From: Sandaracinaceae bacterium
GTDB taxonomy: Bacteria; Myxococcota_A; Polyangia; Polyangiales; Sandaracinaceae
Length of the DNA: 30,649 nt
Direction: 5' to 3'
Assembly (NCBI GenBank): GCA_025056955.1
Contig: JANWYL010000004.1
Coordinates: forward strand, 1-30,649
A program made the position numbers and the translations under genes. Shown piece by piece: positions 6,131-13,786 of the stretch (the first letter of the stretch is position 1; each line of letters starts with the position of its first letter). Under the pieces are notes generated by a model. That model was given only the letters and a program-made list of their open reading frames with translations, was not told where the DNA came from and ran no database searches.

Positions 6131-8260
6131 GTGACGGATTTGAAGCACGAGCTTGAAAACCTCGAATCTCAGATCAAATACCACGAACGTCTATATCGAG
6201 AGGGAAGGCCAGAGATCACGGATTCTGAATTTGATGAACTCGTCGACCGGTATGCTGAGATTGCAGAAATTTTAAAAATTCCTGAATCCAAAAGGATAGA
6301 TCTCAAGATTTGTTCCGATCACACGAAGGGATTTGTCCAAGTTGAGCATCGGATTCCGATGCTTTCCCTCGAAAAGCTGAGCCCGAATCGTAAGGACGCT
6401 AAGGACGCAAGAGAAGTCCTGCGTCAGTGGTGGAAGAGGCGAAAAGAAGATCTCGGCCTTGGACCTCATCAACCCCTCCCGCTGATTGTGGAGCCGAAAA
6501 TCGATGGAATCGGCGCAAGCATCTTCTATGAAAAAGGCAAGTTGTTGAGGGTCGTAACAAGGGGAGATGGAAAACGAGGAGATGACATCACACTACAAGC
6601 CAGGCGCGCAAAGGTAGTACCTCTCGCACTCAAAAGTCCAGTGACAATTGAAGCAAGGGGTGAGATATATTGGCCCCTTTCTGCATTTGAGGCTTACCAA
6701 AGCAAACTCCTTGAGCAAGACAAGGAAAAGGGCATTCTCAATCCCCGCAATGCCACAGCAGGAATGATGAAAAGGAAAGGGAAGATGATGAGGGGGCTTG
6801 AAAAAACGGGGATTCGTTTGTTTTTCTATCAAGTCATCTGGTCCGAAGGAGTTACCCTGCCCAAGTTTCAAAGCGAAATGCTCAAGTGGCTCAGTGAAGA
6901 AGTGGGGGCGGAGTTTGTCTACTTGGATCGCATTAAAGTGGTTGACGATCCGGACCAGGCCATTGAATGGTGCGAGTACTTCGGTGAAATCCGAAATCAG
7001 CTTCCCTACCAAATCGATGGAATGGTGATCAAGCTCGAAGAGCTTGAAAGCTACCAAAAGCTGGGTGGCACGGAACACCACCCCCACTGGGGCATCGCCT
7101 ATAAATTTCCTCCTGAACGCCAAAGGTCCCGCATCTTGTTCATCGAAGTGTCAGTAGGTAAGTCGGGGCAGCTTACCCCGGTCGCTCACTTCGAGCCCAT
7201 CGTATTGGCAAAGACGATTGTCAGGCGGGCAACCCTGCACAATTTTGCCGAGCTTGAGCGCAAGGACATTCGTGTTGGCGACGAAGTTGAAGTGGAAAAG
7301 GCAGGCGAAATCATCCCAAGAGTGGTGCGCGTGCTTGCCCATGCCCCGGACAGCCAGCCTTTTCCAGCCCCAACCGTCTGTCCAAAGTGTGAAACTCCTG
7401 TTTTGCGCAACGAAGCTTCCATCTACTGCCCAAATCCCGCATGCCCAGCTCAGCGGGTCGAGCGGATCATCCATTTTGTGTCTCGCAAGGCGATGAACAT
7501 CAAGGGAATGGGCCAAAAAGTGGTCCAAGCCATGGTCGAGCAACTTGGTATCGCCTCACCAGAGGAGATCTTCTCTTTACGAAAAGAGCAGCTTTCTTCC
7601 CTCGTTCTGGATGGAAAGCCACTTGGCGATAAGCGTGCAGCCACAATCCTTCGCTTTATCAAAAAATCCAAACGACACGGCTTGGCCAAGATCCTCTATG
7701 GTCTTTCTCTGCGCTCGGTTGGACAAGCGATGGCCTCAGCGCTTGCCTCTCACTTTGGCAATGCTGACCGCCTTCTCGACTTCGCCAGGCGCTACCAATC
7801 AGGCGATCCAGAAGCCATTCAGGAAGTCGCCTCTAAGCATGGCGTGGGCGCCATCAAAGGAATGGGAAAAAAAACGGCTGATTTGATCTTTAGGGAACTC
7901 GATTCTCCAGCCATCCGCAAGATTTTTGAAGGGCTGCGCGCGGCAGGCGTATCGCTTGAGACCAGGCCAAGCGAAGGGGATGGTGCAGATAGCGAGAGCG
8001 AAAAGGAGTTTCTTGCGTCGATGGATGGTGTTCCGTCTTCAATCAATAAAGAAGCATCCCAAGCCAACGAAGAAAGCGCTTCTTCAAACCCACTCCAAAA
8101 AGCCGCCTCTTCTCCTACCCGTCCGGAATTGGAAGAAAGGCAGAAAACCCTCCCCTTTGGAATTGATGAGCAAGTGCAGGTTTCTAAACCGGCAAAAAGC
8201 CACAATCACTCCAAGCAAGCCAAAAGAAGTCAAAGACAACAAAAGGAAAAGAAGCGGTAA
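6131..8260 (+). CDS. ligA: NAD-dependent DNA ligase (LigA family), divergent, BRCT domain absent
   Basis: About 709 residues from the GTG at 6131; TTG 6095 is an alternative. It joins nicked DNA using NAD. Domain Ia is seen in YHERLYREGRPEITDSEFDE. The adenylated Lys is K123 in EPKIDG, followed by VVTRGDGKRGDDIT and NPRNATAGMMKRK. The OB fold includes KSGQLTPVAHFEP and GDEVEVEKAGEIIPRVV. A four-Cys zinc finger begins CPKC at residue 417, and helix-hairpin-helix repeats end at GMGKKTADLIF. Where LigA normally has a BRCT domain there is only a ~95-residue polar tail rich in Ser, Lys and Gln ending KEKKR. The frame stays open upstream to 5903, but that would overlap the barrel gene by 188 bases and lie outside the family N-terminus. 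Several motifs differ from housekeeping LigA, so it may be a second, specialised ligase (inference). Confidence 0.93.
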   Translation: MTDLKHELENLESQIKYHERLYREGRPEITDSEFDELVDRYAEIAEILKIPESKRIDLKICSDHTKGFVQVEHRIPMLSLEKLSPNRKDAKDAREVLRQWWKRRKEDLGLGPHQPLPLIVEPKIDGIGASIFYEKGKLLRVVTRGDGKRGDDITLQARRAKVVPLALKSPVTIEARGEIYWPLSAFEAYQSKLLEQDKEKGILNPRNATAGMMKRKGKMMRGLEKTGIRLFFYQVIWSEGVTLPKFQSEMLKWLSEEVGAEFVYLDRIKVVDDPDQAIEWCEYFGEIRNQLPYQIDGMVIKLEELESYQKLGGTEHHPHWGIAYKFPPERQRSRILFIEVSVGKSGQLTPVAHFEPIVLAKTIVRRATLHNFAELERKDIRVGDEVEVEKAGEIIPRVVRVLAHAPDSQPFPAPTVCPKCETPVLRNEASIYCPNPACPAQRVERIIHFVSRKAMNIKGMGQKVVQAMVEQLGIASPEEIFSLRKEQLSSLVLDGKPLGDKRAATILRFIKKSKRHGLAKILYGLSLRSVGQAMASALASHFGNADRLLDFARRYQSGDPEAIQEVASKHGVGAIKGMGKKTADLIFRELDSPAIRKIFEGLRAAGVSLETRPSEGDGADSESEKEFLASMDGVPSSINKEASQANEESASSNPLQKAASSPTRPELEERQKTLPFGIDEQVQVSKPAKSHNHSKQAKRSQRQQKEKKR

Positions 8261-8276
8261 GCTTTATTCCGCTTTT
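8250..8276. terminator. Bidirectional intrinsic terminator between ligase and FliO-like gene
   Basis: An 8-base stem (AGAAGCGG at 8250-8257 with CCGCTTTT at 8269-8276, one G-T pair) encloses an 11-base loop. It sits across the two convergent stop codons. On the minus strand it is followed by a T-rich run; on the plus strand the T run is part of the stem. Confidence 0.55.
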
Positions 8277-8716
8277 CACACATCCAAAGAGTTTGAAGAA
8301 GGCGCAGAAACCCCTTTGCCATCTTGACGATTTTCTTTCTGAGCTCCCCCGCGCAGCCTTAGCCAGTCTTTGAAGCGAATGGGTAAAGAAGAAGGAGGTG
8401 GCTCAACGATTTTGACTTGCTTGGCATCAAGTTCACTGAGCATCACTGGTGCTCCGTTTTCACCTGTTCCGAGCAAAAACACCTTGTCCACCACCTGAAC
8501 CAGATAAAGCACACGCTTCGCATCGAGGTGCTTTTGTTCGAGCACCCGCAAAAGTCCTTTTTCGTGAGGAAAGCGCACGCGTCCAATCCATCGGATGGTA
8601 ATCCAAAACAAGAGCGAGGCCACTGCGAGGCTGACAAGGGATTGAACAAGAAGCTCAGTGTACCCGAGCGAAACATGGGGAGGGGGTGTAGCAGCAGTAT
8701 TCAAAGCACCTGGCAT
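8276..8716 (-). CDS. FliO/MopB-like single-pass membrane protein, stand-alone
   Basis: 146 residues. One transmembrane helix at about residues 22-42 (LLVQSLVSLAVASLLFWITI) is followed by a cytoplasmic domain with the FliO pattern: LRVLEQKHLDAKRVLYLVQV, then DKVFLLGTGENGAPVMLSEL. In flagellated bacteria FliO helps assemble the FliP ring of the export gate. No other flagellar or type III secretion gene is in the window, so the protein probably serves another membrane role here. It may be the last gene of the minus-strand kinase/regulator run, 79 bases after the sigma-54 activator's stop. A TTG at 8719 is an alternative start one codon upstream. The family call rests on motif pattern only. Confidence 0.7.
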   Translation of the reverse strand: MPGALNTAATPPPHVSLGYTELLVQSLVSLAVASLLFWITIRWIGRVRFPHEKGLLRVLEQKHLDAKRVLYLVQVVDKVFLLGTGENGAPVMLSELDAKQVKIVEPPPSSLPIRFKDWLRLRGGAQKENRQDGKGVSAPSSNSLDV

Positions 8717-8795
8717 CAAGGCATCAATATGCCATAGCCACCAGGCCCACTTGAGGGGCGTTTAATATTCATCAATGCACCCAAGGTGCTGGCTC

Positions 8796-10334
8796 TTACT
8801 TGGGCTCAGTGGTTTGCGCACGTGCCCTAGCAATCCGATCCCGCAGTGTGCTCCGCGGTATCCCAATTGCGCGGGCAGCAGCAGAAACCGACCCGTACTG
8901 CTCCACAAGACGAAGCAAGGCAGTTTTCGAGTCCGCCAAGGCATTTGGCCCCCCGATCGATTCGATCGCTGCTTTGATATCGCGGGCCTGAATGACTCCG
9001 CCTGCTGAAGAAGTCGCTTTCCAAATCACGCTGCGAAGCTCCCTCGCATTCCCCGGCCAATCGTAGGCCAGTAGGCAGTCAAGCGCCTCTTGGCTTAGAA
9101 CACAGGGCCCAAAGCTCATCTGGGCCTGTTCGAGAAAATGAAGGGCCAGCGCCTTGATGTCTTTGGGGCGCTCCACAAGGGGAGGGACGTGCAACCGAAT
9201 TTGAACCAGACGGTAGTAAAGGTCTGCTCTGAATTGGCCCTTGCTTACCATCGCGCGGAGATCGCGATGCGTGGCACAAACCAGCCTCACCTCGACTTTG
9301 CGTTCGCTTTCGGCTCCAACGCGACGGATCGACCAGTGATCCAGGACACGCAAAAGTTTTGCTTGAAGCGATGGGGCAATTTCAGCAATCTCGTCTAGAA
9401 ACAAAGTGCCCCGCTCAGCTTGTTCGAATACACCCCGGTGAACTTGAAGAGCGCCTGTGAACGCCCCTTTTTCATGGCCAAAAAGCTCGCTTTCGATGAG
9501 TTCAGGAGGAATTGCAGCTGCGTTGATTGCCACGAAGGGGTACCGTGCTCGCGGGCCGCGCAGATGCAAAGCGCGAGCAATCCCCTCCTTTCCAGCTCCG
9601 CTGGGCCCGGTGATGAGGACCGGGCAATTGACCTGGGCCAATCGCTCAACTTCTTCAAGAAGCTCAACCATCTGAGGTGAGGCAGCAATCAAAGCATCTG
9701 GCTCTTTTCGGCCACCCTCAGTCACCAAGAACAGGTCTGTACGACCCACTCGAATCCTTGCGCCAGGCCCCGCTTGACACAACACTGAACGAATTCCGTT
9801 TACCCAAGTGCCATTGCGGCTTTCGAGGTCTCGAATCCACACACTCCCCTCTGTGTTTGGCTCAAGGCGACAGTGAAAGGCAGAAACCGACTGATCGTAC
9901 AGTACAAGCCCGCAATTTGGGTGACTGCCAATCGTGAGCGGTCGCTGACCTAAACGGATCCTTCTGGCGTCGGGACCGCGACCCACAACCAGAAACAGGG
10001 GGCGCTCTTCTTCGTGGAGAGGGATTCGTTCCGTATGGCTCATGCCCCTCCACCGGCCGCCCGCCTCATCCAAATCTGCCCGCCACACAATCGCGTGGTG
10101 CTTTCCGATGGGCAACTCTTTACCTGGACTCAGCTGAATCGAACGGCCAGAACCATCGAGAAAAGTGGCCAAAACAGTATCCCCGCGCTTTTTCACCAAA
10201 GCAAAGCGTTCAGGGATGGAAGCATCCCGAACAACCACATCGCATCCAAGACCACTCCCCACCTCTAGTCCCCGATCACGGATTGGAAAAAGCCCTAAGG
10301 GTTCTCCTCGGCAGGAAAGAAGTATGGCCTCCAT
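8796..10334 (-). CDS. Sigma-54-dependent activator with tandem FHA domains and Fis-type HTH
   Basis: 512 residues. The N-terminal ~85 residues look like a degenerate FHA fold. Residues 113-205 are a clear FHA domain (LTIGSHPNCGLVL, then ESRNGTWVNG), a phosphothreonine-binding module. The AAA+ domain has Walker A GPSGAGKE (243-250), the intact sigma-54 contact loop GAFTGA (290-295) and Walker B GTLFLDE (309-315). The C-terminus carries a Fis-type helix-turn-helix (VSAAARAIGIPRSTLRDRIA). It should activate transcription by sigma-54 RNA polymerase in response to a phosphorylated partner. The Ser/Thr kinase gene ends 42 bases upstream on the same strand, which makes that kinase the obvious candidate input. 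Such kinase/FHA-activator pairs are well known in myxobacteria. Confidence 0.96.
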   Translation of the reverse strand: MEAILLSCRGEPLGLFPIRDRGLEVGSGLGCDVVVRDASIPERFALVKKRGDTVLATFLDGSGRSIQLSPGKELPIGKHHAIVWRADLDEAGGRWRGMSHTERIPLHEEERPLFLVVGRGPDARRIRLGQRPLTIGSHPNCGLVLYDQSVSAFHCRLEPNTEGSVWIRDLESRNGTWVNGIRSVLCQAGPGARIRVGRTDLFLVTEGGRKEPDALIAASPQMVELLEEVERLAQVNCPVLITGPSGAGKEGIARALHLRGPRARYPFVAINAAAIPPELIESELFGHEKGAFTGALQVHRGVFEQAERGTLFLDEIAEIAPSLQAKLLRVLDHWSIRRVGAESERKVEVRLVCATHRDLRAMVSKGQFRADLYYRLVQIRLHVPPLVERPKDIKALALHFLEQAQMSFGPCVLSQEALDCLLAYDWPGNARELRSVIWKATSSAGGVIQARDIKAAIESIGGPNALADSKTALLRLVEQYGSVSAAARAIGIPRSTLRDRIARARAQTTEPK

Positions 10335-10376
10335 GCCCTATGTATCGGGCTCCGATTCAAAATGTTGCTTGACCAC

Positions 10377-11657
10377 TCACTTTCTCCGGGAAAAAGGCGG
10401 AACCCCATCCGCAGGTGCTGCAGACGGAGAACCCTGATTGTCTCTGTTACTAAGCACCTCGTTTATCCAGTTCTTGATTGGAAGACGCCCAGATGAACTT
10501 CTTCTCCCCTTTTGTGCTTCTTCGCCGTCTTGGGCACCCTCTGCTTTTGATGGGCTTTCTGCCTCCTCTCGTTCATCACTTGGGGAAAGCTCTTCTTCCA
10601 CGATAAGCTCTTCCTCGATCGCTTCGATCTCTTCTATAAGGCCAGATGAAAGAGATGCACTGGAAATCAAGCCGAGATGGGCACCAGAAGACGGAGGAGG
10701 CCTTGAGGAGGGTGAACGGTTGGCCTCTGGAAAAAGCCAGCGCATAAAAGTGCCAATCGTTGAAGTGCGCACGGGGCGACTCAAGGAATAGAGCCAAGCT
10801 GTGATATCCTCCTGCATTGCCTCCGCGCTCTCGTATCGATCCTCAGGACGTTTGGCGAGGGCCTTCATGGCAATGGCTTCGAGTTCCTCAGGAATGTCTG
10901 GACGAATCGTGCGAGGAGGAGGAACTTGAGCATGGTATACCCGCAAGATTGTCTCCTGATCAGTAGGGGCAAGGAAAAGGCGGGTGCCGGTGAGCATCTC
11001 CCAAAGCAGAATCCCTGTCGCATATACATCGCTTCGATGATCAAGCGGTTGCCCTCGAATTTGCTCTGGGGACATGTAGGCAAGCTTGCCTTTTACGACA
11101 CCAGCACGGGTGTAGGAAGCCCTCCCGGCAGCTTTGGCAAGCCCAAAGTCAGTGACCTTTACTTCTCCTTCGAAGCTCAGCAACACGTTCTGAGGTGAAA
11201 TGTCTCGGTGAATGATCCTAAGCGGTTCGCCTCCTGGACCGCTGGAAAAGTAGGCGTGATGCAATGCCTCACAAATCCGAGCAACCACGTATGCGGTGTA
11301 CTCAATCGGCATTCTCCGGCCCGTCTCCTCCATGCTTTGAACACGATCCAGCACCGCTCGAAGGTCTTTCCCATGGACGTACTCCATGGCGATGAACAAC
11401 TCATCACCCTCGCGGGCCAAGTCAATGATCGAGACGATGTTCGGATGTTGAAGCTTTACTGCAAGCTTTGCTTCATCGATAAACATCCGCACAAAGTCCT
11501 CATCAGAAACCAGATTTGGAAGGATCCGCTTGATTGCAACCATGCGCTCAAATCCCTCCGGCCCCCGGATGCTCGCACGATAAACTTCAGCCATTCCCCC
11601 TATTCCAATCCGCTCGTGCAAGATGTAGTTGCCAATCCGATGAGGCACAACCGACAT
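10377..11657 (-). CDS. Cytoplasmic Hanks-type Ser/Thr protein kinase
   Basis: 426 residues. The kinase domain spans about residues 10-290: glycine loop IGIGGMAEVYRA, ATP-anchoring Lys43 in AIKRIL, catalytic Asp152 in HRDISPQNVL, Mg-binding Asp170 in DFGLAK, and MSPEQIRGQPLDHRSDVYA in the C-lobe. All catalytic residues are present, so it should be active. The C-terminal ~130 residues are low-complexity and include a very acidic stretch (IEEIEAIEEELIVEEE). No transmembrane segment or sensor domain is seen, so it is probably cytosolic. It lies directly upstream of the FHA/sigma-54 activator and is likely co-transcribed with it. The ATG at 11657 is preceded closely by GAGGGGAG. Confidence 0.96.
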   Translation of the reverse strand: MSVVPHRIGNYILHERIGIGGMAEVYRASIRGPEGFERMVAIKRILPNLVSDEDFVRMFIDEAKLAVKLQHPNIVSIIDLAREGDELFIAMEYVHGKDLRAVLDRVQSMEETGRRMPIEYTAYVVARICEALHHAYFSSGPGGEPLRIIHRDISPQNVLLSFEGEVKVTDFGLAKAAGRASYTRAGVVKGKLAYMSPEQIRGQPLDHRSDVYATGILLWEMLTGTRLFLAPTDQETILRVYHAQVPPPRTIRPDIPEELEAIAMKALAKRPEDRYESAEAMQEDITAWLYSLSRPVRTSTIGTFMRWLFPEANRSPSSRPPPSSGAHLGLISSASLSSGLIEEIEAIEEELIVEEELSPSDEREEAESPSKAEGAQDGEEAQKGRRSSSGRLPIKNWINEVLSNRDNQGSPSAAPADGVPPFSRRK

Positions 11658-11732
11658 CTCCCCTCGAGCTTAACTCATGGCCTTTGCGGTAAAAAGGCCC
11701 TCACTGAATTCGTCTCCTTGTGGCAGCGCACC

Positions 11733-12647
11733 CTAGTAGCGTGGCACCTGAGGATCCACCTCACGGCTCCACGCGTCAATTCCCCCCTTGAGGTTGTACA
11801 CCTCTTTGAAGCCAAGCTCTAGAAGCTCGCGAACGAAATGGATTGAGCGAATCCCTCGATGGCAGTAGCAAACCAGCGGCAAATCGGCTCGCAAATGGTT
11901 CATTTTCTTTTCGAACTCTTCCCAGGGCACAGACCCTTCAATTTGGGCAATTTCTCGTTCAACCGAATCACGTACATCTATGAGAAGGTGCTCCCACCCC
12001 TCCCTCCTCAAACGGGCATACTCTCCAGGAGAAAGGAAGCGGATGGGCTGGCCACGTTCGACCCTAAATCCTTGTGCACCCTCGTCGAAATCAATCAACA
12101 ACCCATTTGCCCGTTTGGCGCTTTGACGGCTCATCACAAGGCGCACGCCATCAAAGTCGATGACCACATCCCGAGGCCTTTTTTCGTCAATATCGAGGGT
12201 TGGCTGACCGTTTTCGTCGATTTCAAGGCGAACTGTTGGAAATGCGCTTTCAGCAAAACGACAGAAAGCCCGAATTGCAGATGGGGTGATCTCGATCTGT
12301 GGGACCACCACCTCCCTTTTGCCAGAAAGGTGTGGGAAGGCTTTTTGGAGGATCCCAAGGAGCTCTCCTGATTCTTCGAGCTCCCTTACGATATCGGCTC
12401 CTCCAATAAACTCACCCTTCACATAGAGCTGAGGAAGAGTTGGCCAGTTTGAAAAACGCTTGATCGCCTCCCGAAGAGGAGGATCCTCAAGCACATCTTT
12501 TGTGCAATACTCTTCAAGATATTCGTCGAGTATCTCAACCACCTGGGCTGAAAATCCGCAACGGGGAGCTTGGCGAGTGCCCTTCATGAAGAGCACAAGT
12601 GGTTTGCTCTCAACCAAAGAGCGGATCTCAGCTTCGATATCGCGCAT
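11733..12647 (-). CDS. Monothiol glutaredoxin / degenerate IscA-like / rhodanese fusion
   Basis: 304 residues with three parts. Residues 1-108 are a Grx4-type monothiol glutaredoxin with the CGFS active site (Cys30) in KGTRQAPRCGFS and the glutathione-contact segment WPTLPQLYVKGEFIGG. Residues ~115-198 resemble an A-type iron-sulfur carrier (ITPSAIRAF, then GVRLVMSRQSAKRANGLLID), but the carrier's cluster-binding cysteines are missing. Residues ~205-300 are a rhodanese domain with catalytic Cys262 in CHRGIRS. The likely role is iron-sulfur cluster handling or sulfur/redox transfer in the cytosol. A strong GGGAGG precedes the ATG at 12647. It lies between the potassium channel and the kinase on the same strand, with gaps of 60 and 75 bases. 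Confidence 0.92.
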   Translation of the reverse strand: MRDIEAEIRSLVESKPLVLFMKGTRQAPRCGFSAQVVEILDEYLEEYCTKDVLEDPPLREAIKRFSNWPTLPQLYVKGEFIGGADIVRELEESGELLGILQKAFPHLSGKREVVVPQIEITPSAIRAFCRFAESAFPTVRLEIDENGQPTLDIDEKRPRDVVIDFDGVRLVMSRQSAKRANGLLIDFDEGAQGFRVERGQPIRFLSPGEYARLRREGWEHLLIDVRDSVEREIAQIEGSVPWEEFEKKMNHLRADLPLVCYCHRGIRSIHFVRELLELGFKEVYNLKGGIDAWSREVDPQVPRY

Positions 12648-12707
12648 TTATACCTCCCTCTCCTTGATGCTTGGGCAAAGATTTCAACAAAGCAATCGCC
12701 CGATGCG

Positions 12708-13772
12708 CTAGCCATCCCTCTGATTCCCAGCCTCCACGAGATCCCTACGCAATCGCTCAATGCCCTCGACTGTTGAAAACACGATAAGCACCGCGCCTGC
12801 TTCGATGCGGGTATGAGGTTCCGGATTGTGGATGTAGGCTCCTTCTGGCGTGCGCATGGCAAGGATCAGCGCGTTTGCGTAACGGCGCAAGCCCGCCCTT
12901 CGGATTTCTTGACCGACCAAAGGATGCCCTTTTGGAACGTGAATTTCTTCAATGCGCATCGGCGCATCGGAACGCCGAAGCATCGTATCAAGGAATTCAA
13001 CCACTGTCGGACGAATCGCCTCAGAGGCCAAGCGCAATCCGCCAATCTGGGTCGGCGAGACCACCGCTTTGGCGCCGGCCCGAATCAGTTTCGGCCGAGC
13101 AGACACATCCATGCACTTGGCAACAATGCGCACATCCGGATTGAGCGCACTTGCAGCCACTGTGACAAAGAGATTGTCTTTGTCCTCGGAGAGGGCAGCC
13201 ACAACCGCACGTGCCCTCTCGATGCCAGCGCTTTTCAGCACCTCATCCTCAGTGGCATCGCCTGTCACATACAAAAGCTCAAGCCCTTCTTTGCCGAGAT
13301 GCTCAGCGAGGTGCTGTGCCTTGGCCTCATCCCGCTCAACAAGCACAAAAGGAGCCCGGCTTTTGGTAAGCTCCTCGACCACATGGATACCAGTCCGCCC
13401 TGCGCCACAAACAATCACGTGATTGCGAAGTTCATCGATCGCTTTTTTCATCCGTCGCTTGCGCCAGTTTGCCCGGAGATCGCTCTCGATGATGAGGGCA
13501 GAAAGGGTCGAAATGAAGTAAACCAATGTCCCTGAACCGGCAACAATCAATACGACTGTCCATAAACGAGCGTGGGGGTACTTGTCAAAATGAGGCAGTG
13601 TCTCGCCAAAACCAACCGTTGAAAGCGTGATCACCGTAAAGTAAAAGCAATCCCACCACAACCAATCCCCCTGGCCGATAAACCAAAAGCCAAGGCTACC
13701 AACAATGAGCACAAAACCAAAAGCCAAGCCTCCTTTGAGGAGGCGAATTTTCAAGGTTCGAAGCGTATCCAT
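12708..13772 (-). CDS. Potassium channel with RCK/TrkA regulatory domains
   Basis: 354 residues. A two-helix pore module (helices about 15-33 and 71-93) flanks the pore loop with selectivity filter TVGFGE at residues 52-57, a Phe variant of the canonical TVGYG. A TrkA-N/RCK domain begins at about 116 (HVIVCGAGRTGIHVVEEL, nucleotide-binding GxGxxG) and a TrkA-C domain occupies about 262-345. It should be a ligand-gated K+ channel of the MthK/Kch type, acting in the inner membrane. It is the first gene of the minus-strand run and diverges from the flippase gene. Confidence 0.95.
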   Translation of the reverse strand: MDTLRTLKIRLLKGGLAFGFVLIVGSLGFWFIGQGDWLWWDCFYFTVITLSTVGFGETLPHFDKYPHARLWTVVLIVAGSGTLVYFISTLSALIIESDLRANWRKRRMKKAIDELRNHVIVCGAGRTGIHVVEELTKSRAPFVLVERDEAKAQHLAEHLGKEGLELLYVTGDATEDEVLKSAGIERARAVVAALSEDKDNLFVTVAASALNPDVRIVAKCMDVSARPKLIRAGAKAVVSPTQIGGLRLASEAIRPTVVEFLDTMLRRSDAPMRIEEIHVPKGHPLVGQEIRRAGLRRYANALILAMRTPEGAYIHNPEPHTRIEAGAVLIVFSTVEGIERLRRDLVEAGNQRDG

Positions 13773-13786
13773 GGGTTGCTCGAATT

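Noticed and set aside
8768..8795. GCACC / GGTGC hairpin after the sigma-54 activator
   Set aside because: Five-base stem with no following T run on either strand.
12813..13535. 240-codon plus-strand open frame opposite the potassium channel gene
   Set aside because: Antisense shadow; Cys/His/Arg-rich composition unlike the real proteins here.
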